Origin: Frankia sp. AiPa1 | GTDB taxonomy: Bacteria; Actinomycetota; Actinomycetes; Frankiales; Frankiaceae | Assembly: GCF_023243075.1 (NCBI RefSeq) | Contig: NZ_JALKFZ020000034.1 | Span: 28,180 to 92,179 of the forward strand | Reading direction: 5' to 3' | DNA length: 64,000 nucleotides | Part shown: piece by piece, positions 34,080 through 42,369 of the stretch | How positions within the stretch are numbered: the stretch's first letter is position 1 | Layout of the letters: every line of letters starts with the position of its first letter | The notes under the pieces: generated by a model | Seen by the model: the letters and a program-made list of their open reading frames with translations, nothing else | Database searches by the model: none | Told to the model about the DNA's origin: nothing | Position numbers and translations under genes: made by a program

Positions 34080-34529
34080 ATGCTGCGTGCTGGCGACACC
34101 GCGCCGGAATTCGAGCTTCCGGACGAGACCAACACTCCTCGCAGGCTCTCCGCACTCCTGGCCGCCGGCCCGGTCGTCCTGTTCTTCTACCCGGCGGCGA
34201 TGACCAAGGGCTGCACCGCGGAGAGCTGTCACTTCCGGGACCTCGCGGCGGAGTTCGCCAAGGTCGGGGCACAGCGGATCGGTATCAGTACCGACACCGT
34301 GGCCAAGCAGAAGGAGTTCTCCGACAAGCATTCCTTCGACTATCCGCTGCTGTCCGACGCCGACGGCACCGTGTCGAGGGCGTTCGGCGTGAAGCGGCCG
34401 ATCGACCTGCTCCGGGTCAAGCGCGCCACCTTCGTGATCGGCACGGACCGGGTCATCATCGAGGCCATCGCCAGTGAACTGAACATGAACACGCACGCCG
34501 ACAAGGCGCTCGCCGCGCTCGGCGGATAG
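34080..34529 (+). CDS. bcp: BCP-type peroxiredoxin
   Basis: A 149-residue thioredoxin-fold peroxidase. The peroxidatic Cys lies in TKGCTAESC and a second Cys five residues later fits the atypical two-Cys BCP branch. VVLFFYPAA and the SDADGTVSRAFGV strand-loop match the family. A TGAGGA ribosome site sits 9 bases before ATG 34080. It detoxifies hydrogen peroxide and organic peroxides in the cytoplasm. No operon partner. Confidence 0.88.
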   Translation: MLRAGDTAPEFELPDETNTPRRLSALLAAGPVVLFFYPAAMTKGCTAESCHFRDLAAEFAKVGAQRIGISTDTVAKQKEFSDKHSFDYPLLSDADGTVSRAFGVKRPIDLLRVKRATFVIGTDRVIIEAIASELNMNTHADKALAALGG

Positions 34530-34548
34530 GACGCGAAGCACGGGAGGG

Positions 34549-35565
34549 TCACGGCAGATATCGCTCGCCGGCCAGGTCGGCCCCCGCGCGAAGCCGGGCC
34601 GCGTCCCGCCCGGGCGGGGCGCCGAAGAGCCGACGGTATTCGCGGTTGAACTGGGTGGGACTGTCATAGCCGACGAGATGGCCGATGCCCGCGACATCTC
34701 CCGCTCCGGCCATCAACAACGAACGGGCCTCCTGGAGCCGGATGCGCTTCTGGAACTGGATCGGGCTCAGCGCGGTGATCCCGCGGAAGTGCCGATGAAA
34801 CGCGGACGGGCTCATGCCAGCCAACCTGGCAAGATCGGAAATCCGTATCGGTTCCGCATAGTTGTCGCGCATCCACTGGATGGCCCGGCTCACGTGGGAC
34901 AGGCTGCTGTCGGCCAGTCCGATCTGCCGAATCATGTCGCCGTGGGAGCTCGTGAGCAGCCGCCAGAGGATCTCCCGTTCGATCAGCGGAGCGAGTACCG
35001 GCGCGTCGGCGGGGCGATCGACCAGACGCACCAGACGGGCCACGGCGTCGAGAAGGTCGTCATCGGCGTCGCGGGTCGTCATCGTGGGCGGTCGGTCCGT
35101 CGCGCGGGACCTCCGTCCGGGTGGGGCCTCCAGCAGCAGCGGGGCGATCGCGGTGCGCCGTAGCTCCAAGCCCACTCCCAGCGCTGGGGTCCGCGGACTG
35201 GCGTCGAGGAAGTGACCGGTGACGGGCAGGCTGGCGCTGACGACGAGACACTGCCCGGCCCGATATTCGAGGACCTGATCGCCGACCAGGAGCCGCTTGC
35301 CGCCCTGGACCATGACGACCAGTAACGGATCGGTCAGCGAGTAGTCCGGGACCGACGTTTCCACCCTGGACATCAGCAGGCCTGGGATCGGCGTCCGGAG
35401 ATCCGGGCGAGCACGGAGCGCAACGACGCGGCCGATGCCGTCCAGCAGGTCGGCCCAGGTACGCACGTGAGGACCCAACCACGCGGGCGGCCAGCCAGCA
35501 AGCCTGATCGGGGCAACGTTCGCAGGATCGGGGTTCGCAGGATCAGGGTTGGCAGGATCGGGCAA
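34549..35565 (-). CDS. AraC-family transcriptional regulator with AraC_N domain
   Basis: The protein carries an AraC_N sensing domain (LLMSRVETSVPDYSLTDPLL; VMVQGGKRLLVGDQVLEYRA) and a C-terminal AraC domain (ISDLARLAGMSPSAFHRHFR; IGHLVGYDSPTQFNREYRRL). The first 16 residues are three imperfect copies of PDPAN, encoded by a 15-bp tandem repeat; the conserved protein begins near APIRLAGW, so the start may be further downstream. It is divergent from the aldo-keto reductase at 35660, its likely target. Confidence 0.88.
   Translation of the reverse strand: MPDPANPDPANPDPANVAPIRLAGWPPAWLGPHVRTWADLLDGIGRVVALRARPDLRTPIPGLLMSRVETSVPDYSLTDPLLVVMVQGGKRLLVGDQVLEYRAGQCLVVSASLPVTGHFLDASPRTPALGVGLELRRTAIAPLLLEAPPGRRSRATDRPPTMTTRDADDDLLDAVARLVRLVDRPADAPVLAPLIEREILWRLLTSSHGDMIRQIGLADSSLSHVSRAIQWMRDNYAEPIRISDLARLAGMSPSAFHRHFRGITALSPIQFQKRIRLQEARSLLMAGAGDVAGIGHLVGYDSPTQFNREYRRLFGAPPGRDAARLRAGADLAGERYLP
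35521..35565. repeat. 15-bp tandem repeat (three imperfect copies)
   Basis: Units at 35521, 35536 and 35551 differ by one to three bases. It lies at the 5' end of the AraC-type gene and encodes the PDPAN repeats if the longest start is used. Confidence 0.9.
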
Positions 35566-35659
35566 GACCCCGCGTGGATCAGCCTACCGCCGCACCGGCC
35601 GCCCGCGTTTCGATGTCCGGGTCAGTTCACCCCTGTCCTGAAGGGCACCGGAACCCACC

Positions 35660-36745
35660 ATGGCACTTGACCACTATGTGACGCTTGGCCGATCCGGGCT
35701 GCGGGTCAGCCCGTTCGCGCTCGGCGCGATGACCTTCGGAACCGACGCCGGGGGCGCCGGGTGCGGCGTCGAGGAATCCGAGCGGATCCTCACCACCTAT
35801 CTTGACCTCGGCGGCAATTTCGTCGACACCGCCAACTTCTACACGAACGGCCACTCGGAGACGATTCTCGGCGACTATTTCGCCGCGCATCCCGGCCAGC
35901 GCGACCACGTCGTCCTGGCGTCGAAGTTCTTCACCAACATGTTCCCCGGGGACCCGAACGGCGGCGGCGCCGGCCGTAGATCGATCATCGCCCAGCTGGA
36001 GGAGAGCCTGCGCCGGCTGCGGACCGACTATCTCGACCTCTACTGGCTGCACAACTGGGACCGCAACACACCGATCGAGGAGACAATGCGGACACTCGAC
36101 GACCTGGTCCGGGCCGGGAAGATCCGCTATCTCGGCTTCTCGAACACCCCGGCGTGGTTCACCGCCCAGGCACAGACGATCGCCGTGCTGCAAGGCCGGA
36201 CGCCGATCATCGCCCTGCAGGTCGAGTACTCGTTGCTTGCCCGCACGGTCGAGGGCGAACTCGCCCCGCTCGCGCTCGACCAGGGGATGGCGCTGATGCC
36301 GTGGAGCCCACTGAAGAACGGATTCCTGTCCGGCAAGTACCGGCGCGGCGCTCAGGTCACGGACTCGGCCCGCACGGCCTATGTCGGCCAGCCGAGCGAC
36401 GCGGAGCTCGTGGTCATCGAGGCGGTCCTCGCGATCGCCGACGAACTCGGGGCCGCGCCGGCGGCGGTGTCCCTGGCCTGGCTGCGCTCCCGCCCAGGGA
36501 CCGTCGTGCCGATCATCGGTGCCAGGCGGACGAGTCACCTCACGGACAACCTCACCGGCCTGGCGGTGACGCTCACCGCGGACCAGCTCCGCGTGCTGAA
36601 CGAGGTTTCCGCACCGACGCTGGACTACCCGGCGCCGATGCACGGTGCGCTTCGCGCGATGCTGCAGTTCGCCGGCACCACCGTCGACGGCGAGAGCTCC
36701 ACCGTGTATCCCCCGCTGCTGCAGCGCGGCGACGTCCGCTATTGA
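35660..36745 (+). CDS. Aldo/keto reductase
   Basis: A 361-residue NADPH-dependent AKR with the catalytic tetrad in view: Asp and Tyr in FVDTANFYTNG, Lys in VLASKFF, His in LYWLHNWD. The C-terminal nucleotide-binding region is VPIIGARRTSHLTDNLTGL. An aldehyde or ketone is the likely substrate. It pairs divergently with an AraC_N-type regulator. The stop codon lies inside a 13-bp tandem repeat. Confidence 0.92.
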   Translation: MALDHYVTLGRSGLRVSPFALGAMTFGTDAGGAGCGVEESERILTTYLDLGGNFVDTANFYTNGHSETILGDYFAAHPGQRDHVVLASKFFTNMFPGDPNGGGAGRRSIIAQLEESLRRLRTDYLDLYWLHNWDRNTPIEETMRTLDDLVRAGKIRYLGFSNTPAWFTAQAQTIAVLQGRTPIIALQVEYSLLARTVEGELAPLALDQGMALMPWSPLKNGFLSGKYRRGAQVTDSARTAYVGQPSDAELVVIEAVLAIADELGAAPAAVSLAWLRSRPGTVVPIIGARRTSHLTDNLTGLAVTLTADQLRVLNEVSAPTLDYPAPMHGALRAMLQFAGTTVDGESSTVYPPLLQRGDVRY

Positions 36746-36766
36746 CGTCCGCTATTGACGTCCGCT
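36731..36766. repeat. 13-bp tandem repeat across the AKR stop codon
   Basis: GACGTCCGCTATT occurs at 36731 and 36744, with 10 bases of a third copy at 36757. The stop codon of the aldo/keto reductase is formed at the first unit junction (36743-36745). Confidence 0.95.
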
Positions 36767-36773
36767 GCCCGCA

Positions 36774-36818
36774 TCCGACGATGTGGGCTTCCGCCTCGCG
36801 CGGTCCGCTCCTCGGTGA
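36774..36818 (+). pseudogene. FGE-like gene, 3'-terminal shard
   Basis: Codons for DDVGFRLARSAPR and the stop reproduce the C-terminus of the FGE-like gene at 43502-44194. The bases after the stop also match that gene's downstream DNA, but one 15-bp element has become triplicated (next feature). Confidence 0.85.
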
Positions 36819-36856
36819 ATCGGCAGTCGGTGAATCGGCAGTCGGTGAATCGGCAG
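36812..36856. repeat. 15-bp tandem repeat, three exact copies
   Basis: TCGGTGAATCGGCAG is repeated at 36812, 36827 and 36842. The corresponding DNA beyond the complete FGE-like gene has a single related copy (CTCGGTGACGCGGCAG), so the expansion happened in the shard. Confidence 0.95.
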
Positions 36857-36901
36857 CGTGCGGTGAAGTGTCGCGCCCGCAGCCAGAGCCGTCGCGAGCC
36901 G

Positions 36902-37285
36902 CTACTGCCAGGAAGCGGTGCGCGGGGCAACCACGAGCACAACCCGGCGAGCCGCGTCGGGGAGGTTGTCGTAGGCCAGGCCGTAACGTTTGGCAAGAAC
37001 GTCAAAGAACTCGCCTCTCGGGTCCGTTTCGATCGCCTCGACTTCGCCACGCACCTCGAGATACCGGTACGGCTGGTCGGGGTCGTGTACGGACAGCGCG
37101 ATCCGGGGATCGGCGACGGCGTTGCGTCCCTTCTGCCGGTCGCTGGTGGTCGTCAGGCGTAGCCGCGCGCCATCCCAGGCGTACCAGACGGGGTTCGTCT
37201 GGATCTGACCGTCCGGGCGCAGTTGGGCGACATGAGCGAACAGTGGGCGTTCGAGCAGGTCCAGGTGGCTTGCGGGAATCGGCAC
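36902..37285 (-). CDS. PPOX-class F420/FMN-dependent enzyme
   Basis: A 127-residue split-barrel flavin/F420-binding protein. LLERPLFAHVAQLRPDGQIQ, NPVWYAWDGARLRLTTTSDR with QKGRNAVADPRIALSV, and YRYLEVRGEVEAIE are typical of PPOX-class F420 enzymes in actinomycetes. Possible roles are biliverdin or F420 reduction and redox stress. No operon partner. Confidence 0.88.
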   Translation of the reverse strand: MPIPASHLDLLERPLFAHVAQLRPDGQIQTNPVWYAWDGARLRLTTTSDRQKGRNAVADPRIALSVHDPDQPYRYLEVRGEVEAIETDPRGEFFDVLAKRYGLAYDNLPDAARRVVLVVAPRTASWQ

Positions 37286-37642
37286 AGGTTCTCACCTTGA
37301 TCTGGCGGTGGCGGGCACTGTTCATCCTATCTCAGAACTCGAATAAATATCAGAGTCCTTACATAGGAATCGATGCGCCGTCACCTTCCATAACCGGTTG
37401 CCGGTCCCCTTCCAGTGGCTGGTTCCAGCCTGGCGTGAACCGGTTGCCGTCGCGGTGGATCCGCATGGCTCGCTCGCCGCCGAAGTGGGCGGAGACAACC
37501 AGCGCATTCATGTCTGTGGCCTGGCCGAGAATCCGCCTGCGGGTCCTTGCTGCCTGCCGCGGGGCGTGGCAAAACAGCTGGACACGTGCGGCTCCCAGAA
37601 CTGGGCGGGACTGTGCACGAGATCACCGACCAGCACAGCCCG
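37286..37642. other. Gap with one short minus-strand frame
   Basis: A 50-codon frame at 37359-37511 on the minus strand (MNALVVSAHFGGERAMRIHR, ending GASIPM) looks protein-like and may be the C-terminal end of a lost gene; the family is not recognised. AT-rich DNA at 37330-37365 may hold the promoter of the PPOX gene. Confidence 0.3.
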
Positions 37643-38050
37643 TCAGGAAGCGAGCTGATCCACTGTGACTCCGATGGCTTCGTAGGTCGCAGCGGCTCGC
37701 TGGTCGAGACTCATCAGGGTCGCTTGGTGCTCCGCCGCGGTGAAGGCGATCAAGGCGTCATAAGCCGGGCCGCCGAGGATCTGGTGGGCCGCCACTGTGG
37801 CCAGGAGTTCCTGGTAGCCCGTCTCCGACAGGGTGAGAAACGGGTCGGTAAACCGCTCGGTGAGGAACGTGTGCACGGTCGACGGCAGCGCCCGGTGCGG
37901 GGGCGGAAGGCGGGTCAAGACCGAGTAGGTCTCGACCGCCGCGTGCGCGACCAGGCGCGGCCGGCATGCCATGGCCTTGCGCGCGACGGCATGGTGCTCG
38001 TGCCAGCTGGCGAAGCAGGCAACGACCACACTCGTGTCGACGGCCTTCAT
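37643..38050 (-). CDS. vapC: VapC-type PIN-domain toxin
   Basis: A 135-residue PIN RNase with acidic residues in KAVDTSVVVACF, HAAVETYSVLTRL, AYDALIAFTAAEH and LMSLDQRAAATY. It overlaps the AbrB-type antitoxin gene by four bases. Complete module. Confidence 0.9.
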   Translation of the reverse strand: MKAVDTSVVVACFASWHEHHAVARKAMACRPRLVAHAAVETYSVLTRLPPPHRALPSTVHTFLTERFTDPFLTLSETGYQELLATVAAHQILGGPAYDALIAFTAAEHQATLMSLDQRAAATYEAIGVTVDQLAS

Positions 38051-38292
38051 CGCCGGGTTCGCTCCAATATCGTGCGTACCAGGTCGGCTGTCAGCACCGG
38101 CATGTCCGTCCCCGCGACGGCGACCACGCCCTCACCCTCGTCCACCAGCGTCATCGGTGTCGGTGCCGCCACGATCTCAAGCCGCCCATCTCGCTCCACG
38201 ATCTCCAGCGGCTGGCCCGCCGTAAGCCCAAGAGCATCACGCAGCGCCTTGGGGATGACGACGCGCCCCGCAGCGTCAATGGCAGTCCGCAT
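38047..38292 (-). CDS. vapB: AbrB/MazE-type antitoxin
   Basis: An 81-residue swapped-hairpin AbrB protein: MRTAIDAAGRVVIPKALRDA and LGLTAGQPLEIVERDGRLEI form the DNA-binding fold; the C-terminus (VLTADLVRTILERTRR) binds the toxin. A damaged second copy of this gene lies at 43217. Confidence 0.9.
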   Translation of the reverse strand: MRTAIDAAGRVVIPKALRDALGLTAGQPLEIVERDGRLEIVAAPTPMTLVDEGEGVVAVAGTDMPVLTADLVRTILERTRR

Positions 38293-38579
38293 GCCAGAAA
38301 TCTACCATCGGCCGCCCTGGAGGACTTTCTCCACAGCCATCTGGATCACACGCCGGCCGCCCCACTTGGCCTTGATCTGCCATCGAAGGCGCCTCCTGCG
38401 GCCGACTCGTGGAGATCGGCGGACACGGGCTGGGCCTTCAGCGTGTTGGTGCCCTTGATCTTCTCATCCCACGGCTGGACTGATCTCCGCCATCGCTCGC
38501 CGCGCCGACGAGAGCGCGCACCGAATGATCAACCCGATGCCGACCATCAGAGAGGCCAGAATAGCGACCGGTCTCTATA

Positions 38580-38873
38580 ATGACCTCTGTGGAGACCATA
38601 CCGATCACCGAGGCGAAGGCGCGGATCGCCGAACTGGCCGAGCGGGTAGCCAAAGAGCATGATCATTTTACGATCACGCGCAACGGACGCGCGGACGTAA
38701 TGCTGATCTCCGTTGCGGAGTACGAGTCGATGCGCGAGACCCTCGACCTCCTGTCAGACGGCGAGGCCTTCGCGGATCTTCGGCAGTCACGGGACGACTT
38801 CGCCGCGGGCGACACCTTCACCCTGGGCGAAGTCGTATCCGAACTGGAGCAGCGGCGGGCCGGGGACGGGTGA
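38580..38873 (+). CDS. Phd/YefM-family antitoxin
   Basis: A 97-residue antitoxin: ETIPITEAKARIAELAERVA, HFTITRNGRADVMLISVAEY, followed by an acidic helical tail. Its stop overlaps the GTG/ATG start of relE. A TATAATG stretch at 38575-38581 directly at the start codon suggests a leaderless or very short-leader transcript. Confidence 0.9.
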   Translation: MTSVETIPITEAKARIAELAERVAKEHDHFTITRNGRADVMLISVAEYESMRETLDLLSDGEAFADLRQSRDDFAAGDTFTLGEVVSELEQRRAGDG

Positions 38874-39151
38874 TGGACGCCAGCGACGCACCCTACGAGG
38901 TCGCGCTGTCGCGCCGGGCACGGAGGAACCTCCACGACCTGCCCCTGGAGGTCGCGGCCGCCGCGCTGGAGACGATCCAGCGAGCGATCGCCCTGAACCC
39001 GCACCGGGTCGGGAAACCGCTGGACGAACCGTTCGACGGCTTCTACTCGGCGCGCCGCGGAACCTACCGCATCATCTACCGGATCGATGCGGCCAAACAC
39101 CTGGTCGAGATCCACTCCATCCGGCACCGAAGAGACGTCCACCACCTGTGA
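38870..39151 (+). CDS. relE: RelE/ParE-family toxin
   Basis: A 92-93-residue RelE-fold toxin: YEVALSRRARRNLHDLPLEV, PHRVGKPLDEPFDGFYSARR, GTYRIIYRIDAAKHLVEIHS, IRHRRDVH. The basic residues (RRGTYRIIYRI and the terminal HRRDVH) are the usual catalytic surface for cutting mRNA on the ribosome. Start GTG 38870 or ATG 38873. Complete phd-relE module. Confidence 0.92.
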   Translation: MMDASDAPYEVALSRRARRNLHDLPLEVAAAALETIQRAIALNPHRVGKPLDEPFDGFYSARRGTYRIIYRIDAAKHLVEIHSIRHRRDVHHL

Positions 39152-39255
39152 GTCCTGCGGGTTCTCCATATGGCGCCGAGTCAGCGAGGAACGCGACGCT
39201 GGGCGTGACCACCCCGCGGGCCCCGGCTACGCCCCCGCAGCAGAGACGTACACCG

Positions 39256-39930
39256 CTATCTGCCCTGCCGGACGAATTCGTCAAGGTCGTCAAGGGCATT
39301 CAGTCGAGCAACGACGATCTCATCGTTGACGGCGATGTAGTCGTGGACGAGGACGTTTCTGAAGCCGACGGCCTTGCGCAGCGACAGTGCGAGCGTTGTG
39401 GCCAATGCTCCATGGTCGCCGAGAAGACGGATCGCGTCACCGTTGTCCGCCGGCGGTCCCCAGCCCTGTGCCGCGCAGATGTGCTGCGCGGCGTCGACGC
39501 AGGCCTCGATCGCTGTCACGAAGGTGTACTTCACCCCGCGCAGCCAGATCGGGTCCGCGCGGCGCTCGTCGTCGGCGTGCGACTTCCGGCGGAGCACGGA
39601 CAGATCGTCGGTGATCGCGCGGAGCAGGCGCAGCACCCGGACTTCGTCGACCACCGGCCACGCGTTCCGGTCCAGAACAGCCGCGGCGAACTCGCGGTGC
39701 GCCCGGGTGATCCGTGGAAGTTCGTCGAAGTAGATCTTCCTGGTCATCGCCTCCCAGTGCACCCGCACGGCCTGGTCGTCCTCGAAGAGCAGCCACCCGC
39801 CGGCCGCGACCCTGCCCGCGAGCTCAAGCGGCGCGCTGTCGAGGACGAGGAGGTCGACGCCGGGCGGCAGGAGTATGTCGAAGGAGCTCGGAGGCCGCGA
39901 GCCACCGAAGAAAGCGGCGATATCGATGTC
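39256..39930 (-). pseudogene. mntA-hepT fused into one frame, 5'-truncated
   Basis: The frame begins inside the nucleotidyltransferase active site (DADIDIAAFFGGS) without the GS motif or a start, runs through LLPPGVDLLVLDSAPLELAG and KIYFDELPRITRAHREF, then continues in the same frame into HepT (VVDEVRVLRLLRAITDDLSV to RNVLVHDYIAVNDEIVV). Normally these are two overlapping genes. A 5-bp tandem duplication (CTGCC, near 39264) puts a stop after DEFVRQGR instead of the DEFVRQIAVY ending seen at 9754. Its longer open frame toward 40095 is only antisense higB sequence. Confidence 0.75.
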
Positions 39931-39995
39931 CGCGTCACGAACGAGCTCCTGGCCTGGGTCAACAACGGGCTCGATCCGAGGTCCAAGGGGCACCG
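39925..39995 (+). pseudogene. HigB-like toxin, N-terminal shard
   Basis: Encodes DVRVTNELLAWVNNGLDPRS then K, matching DVRVTDEFLSWVDELDRRSK at 28910. It lacks the first three codons. It overlaps, on the opposite strand, the broken edges of both the mntA-hepT fusion and the NB-ARC gene, sitting exactly at their junction. Confidence 0.8.
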
Positions 39996-42115
39996 ATGGT
40001 TGTCCGGCCAGCCTTGTCTGGCATCGGCAGCGAGTTCTCGACGAGCATGGCACGTACCGCCGTCGTGTCGGCATGGTGGAAGCCCAGTGCACCAACCGCG
40101 CGATGGTACAGCTCCGTCAACAGCGGGCGAGCGGCGGCGACATTGCCCTTTCCCAGCATCGCGGCTCCGAGATAGGCAGCGGCACGGATGGTGTGGGGAT
40201 GAGACTCACCGAGAACCTGGCGGGCGTGGGAAAGGACATCCCCGAACAGCTCGCAGGCCACGTCGTAGTCACTGTCGTACCAGGCTACCGCCGCGATGGA
40301 GGCAGTCGCACTGATCACATGGCGGTGGTCACGGCCAAATGTGGCACGCAGGCGGGAAATGGTCGCGATGCCCACATCGGTATTGCCGTTCTCGTCGCAG
40401 GCACCGCTCGCGGTGGCGAGGGTACGTGCCGCATTGTAGTCACGCTGTGCCCACAGGGTCGAGGACAGATTGAGCGCGGCAAGCATCGTGTCAGGGTGGT
40501 TCACGCCCAACGTCGCGGACCAGCGTGCAAATACCAGTTCCCCGAGCCGGCGGCTGTTCGGATGGTCACCGGCAGCCCGCAGTGCCCATATCAGCCACAG
40601 GACGAGGTCTCGTCCGTCCGGGTCGTCGCTGTCGACGAGCCCAGAATCGATGACATGCGGATAGGTGTCAACCACCTGCGACCAGTCCGAGAGCGTGGCC
40701 CGCGCATCGCGGTGGGCAGCGGCGAGAAGCACGTGCACGGCGCGGATCATGACCGGCCGCAGTGACGCGGGCGTCGACGCCCGCGTCACTGTACGCACCA
40801 GTCGATGTAGCATGATGGATCCACCCTCCTGGCTCACGAGTGATCCCTCCACCATCGTGGCGACCAGTTCCAGGAAGCGAACAACGTCGGCGGCGATCTC
40901 GGCCAGTGGCGGCGGAAGGACATCGGCGACACCAGGGTGTATCCAGGAGACGGGAACGGGTGCCGATCCGAACCACGCCCATAGTTGCAGCATTCTTTCC
41001 ATGGCCGGGCCCTCGGCCGCGGTCAGTCCCACGGTCCAGGTCGCGGCGACGGGTACGAGGTTCTGCGGTGCACCGTGGCTGAGGACATCATTCGTGCGCC
41101 TCAGGACCAGCTCCAGATATGCGGCTGGCGCGATCCCCGTATTCGCGATCCAGGTCCCGGCCTGCTGTAATGCCAGCGGCAAGCAGCCGAGAAGATCGGC
41201 GATCCTGCCGGCGTCAGCCTCGGTCAACGAGCTTGCCTGTTCGCGCAGCAGGCGCACGGCGTCCGTTCTCGGGAGTTCTGTGATGGTCAGCGTCCTCGCC
41301 ATCCACGACCAGTCTCGGTGGCGCGACGTCACCAGTACATGGCCACCCGGCGCGCGTGCCGCGGCGCCCAGCAAGCCGTGGATTTCCTCGGCCCGCTCCG
41401 CATTATCCAGCACAATCAGCCAGCGAGGAAAGCGGATTCCTCTGCCGAGGACGGCGACGACGGCCCGCACGGAGCGGTCCGCGTCGCCCGCCGTCGCCAT
41501 GCCGAGCTCGTCCGCGAGATTCGCCAGCGCGCAGGTCGCGGACACCGGGTCCTCCGCCGGCACCCACCACACCAGGTCGTACTCAACCCGGTAGCGGTAG
41601 CAGTACTCCACAGCGAGCCCGGTCTTGCCGACACCGCCGAGCCCGCACAGCACCCAGGACGATCCGGCGGTCGTGTCGCTAAGGCCGGCACGCAGTATCG
41701 CCAGTTCCCTGTCCCTGGCGACGAAACAAGGGTTCCGAGGCGCTGGCAAACGCCAGATCTGGTGGCGGCCAGGCTCGCCGCCGTGTGCCTGCGCTGCCGG
41801 CGATTCCGTCCGCCGGCCTGGTGGCGAGGCCGCGTCGAGGGCGCGAGCCGTCCGATATCGCGCGGTCCATATCTCCAGGTCACCACCACCGCCACACGCC
41901 ACGACGATGGCCCTGACGACCGCCAGGGTCGGCCATGCGTCCCCCTTGAACGCCTTGCTGATCGTCCCTGCTGACGGGGCGCCCGCGCGGGTCATCGCCC
42001 GGTAGGTCGGCCGACCCGCGCGCTCGTGCAACTCGCGTAGCTCGGTCACGAACGCGCGCAATGATTGCGGCGCCGCGTCGTCGATCGCATTTCTGGGTCG
42101 TCCGCCGTTCAGCAT
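39959..42115 (-). CDS. HTH-NB-ARC-TPR (STAND) signalling protein
   Basis: A 718-residue STAND ATPase. N-terminal helices (SLRAFVTELRELHERAGRPT; SAGTISKAFKGDAWPTLAVV) resemble an XRE-type HTH. The NB-ARC core has P-loop GLGGVGKTGLAVEY, Walker B RWLIVLDNAE, and the GLPL-like LLGCLPLALQQAG. TPRs follow (HPDTMLAALNLSSTLWAQRD; HPHTIRAAAYLGAAMLGKGN). Such proteins are transcription-linked sensors or defence proteins. The last ~15 residues are encoded by antisense higB sequence, so the native C-terminus is altered. Confidence 0.8.
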   Translation of the reverse strand: MLNGGRPRNAIDDAAPQSLRAFVTELRELHERAGRPTYRAMTRAGAPSAGTISKAFKGDAWPTLAVVRAIVVACGGGGDLEIWTARYRTARALDAASPPGRRTESPAAQAHGGEPGRHQIWRLPAPRNPCFVARDRELAILRAGLSDTTAGSSWVLCGLGGVGKTGLAVEYCYRYRVEYDLVWWVPAEDPVSATCALANLADELGMATAGDADRSVRAVVAVLGRGIRFPRWLIVLDNAERAEEIHGLLGAAARAPGGHVLVTSRHRDWSWMARTLTITELPRTDAVRLLREQASSLTEADAGRIADLLGCLPLALQQAGTWIANTGIAPAAYLELVLRRTNDVLSHGAPQNLVPVAATWTVGLTAAEGPAMERMLQLWAWFGSAPVPVSWIHPGVADVLPPPLAEIAADVVRFLELVATMVEGSLVSQEGGSIMLHRLVRTVTRASTPASLRPVMIRAVHVLLAAAHRDARATLSDWSQVVDTYPHVIDSGLVDSDDPDGRDLVLWLIWALRAAGDHPNSRRLGELVFARWSATLGVNHPDTMLAALNLSSTLWAQRDYNAARTLATASGACDENGNTDVGIATISRLRATFGRDHRHVISATASIAAVAWYDSDYDVACELFGDVLSHARQVLGESHPHTIRAAAYLGAAMLGKGNVAAARPLLTELYHRAVGALGFHHADTTAVRAMLVENSLPMPDKAGRTTIGAPWTSDRARC

Positions 42116-42369
42116 CTACCTGCCGTGTCCCCCCGGCCACGCGGAGCGACCGACGAGCCGTCCGCGACACGTGTACGGATCCAACCTACGGCAGACACCC
42201 GCCATACGAGGCGAAACAAGCAAATGTTTCGCCCGATTCGGAAACTAAGAAAAACTTGACCTTTGCCGTGCCGCTCCTGGAGTGCGAGCCTTGATTCAGG
42301 AGGTGGCTCCGGAGGCGCGATTTCGGCGCCGCGGGGCGACAGCAAGGTCATCGAGAAAGCGGAGAGCGC

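Noticed and set aside
38713..40314. 533-codon plus-strand frame
   Set aside because: It runs across relE and antisense to mntA-hepT. The only meaningful stretch is the higB shard near 39925.
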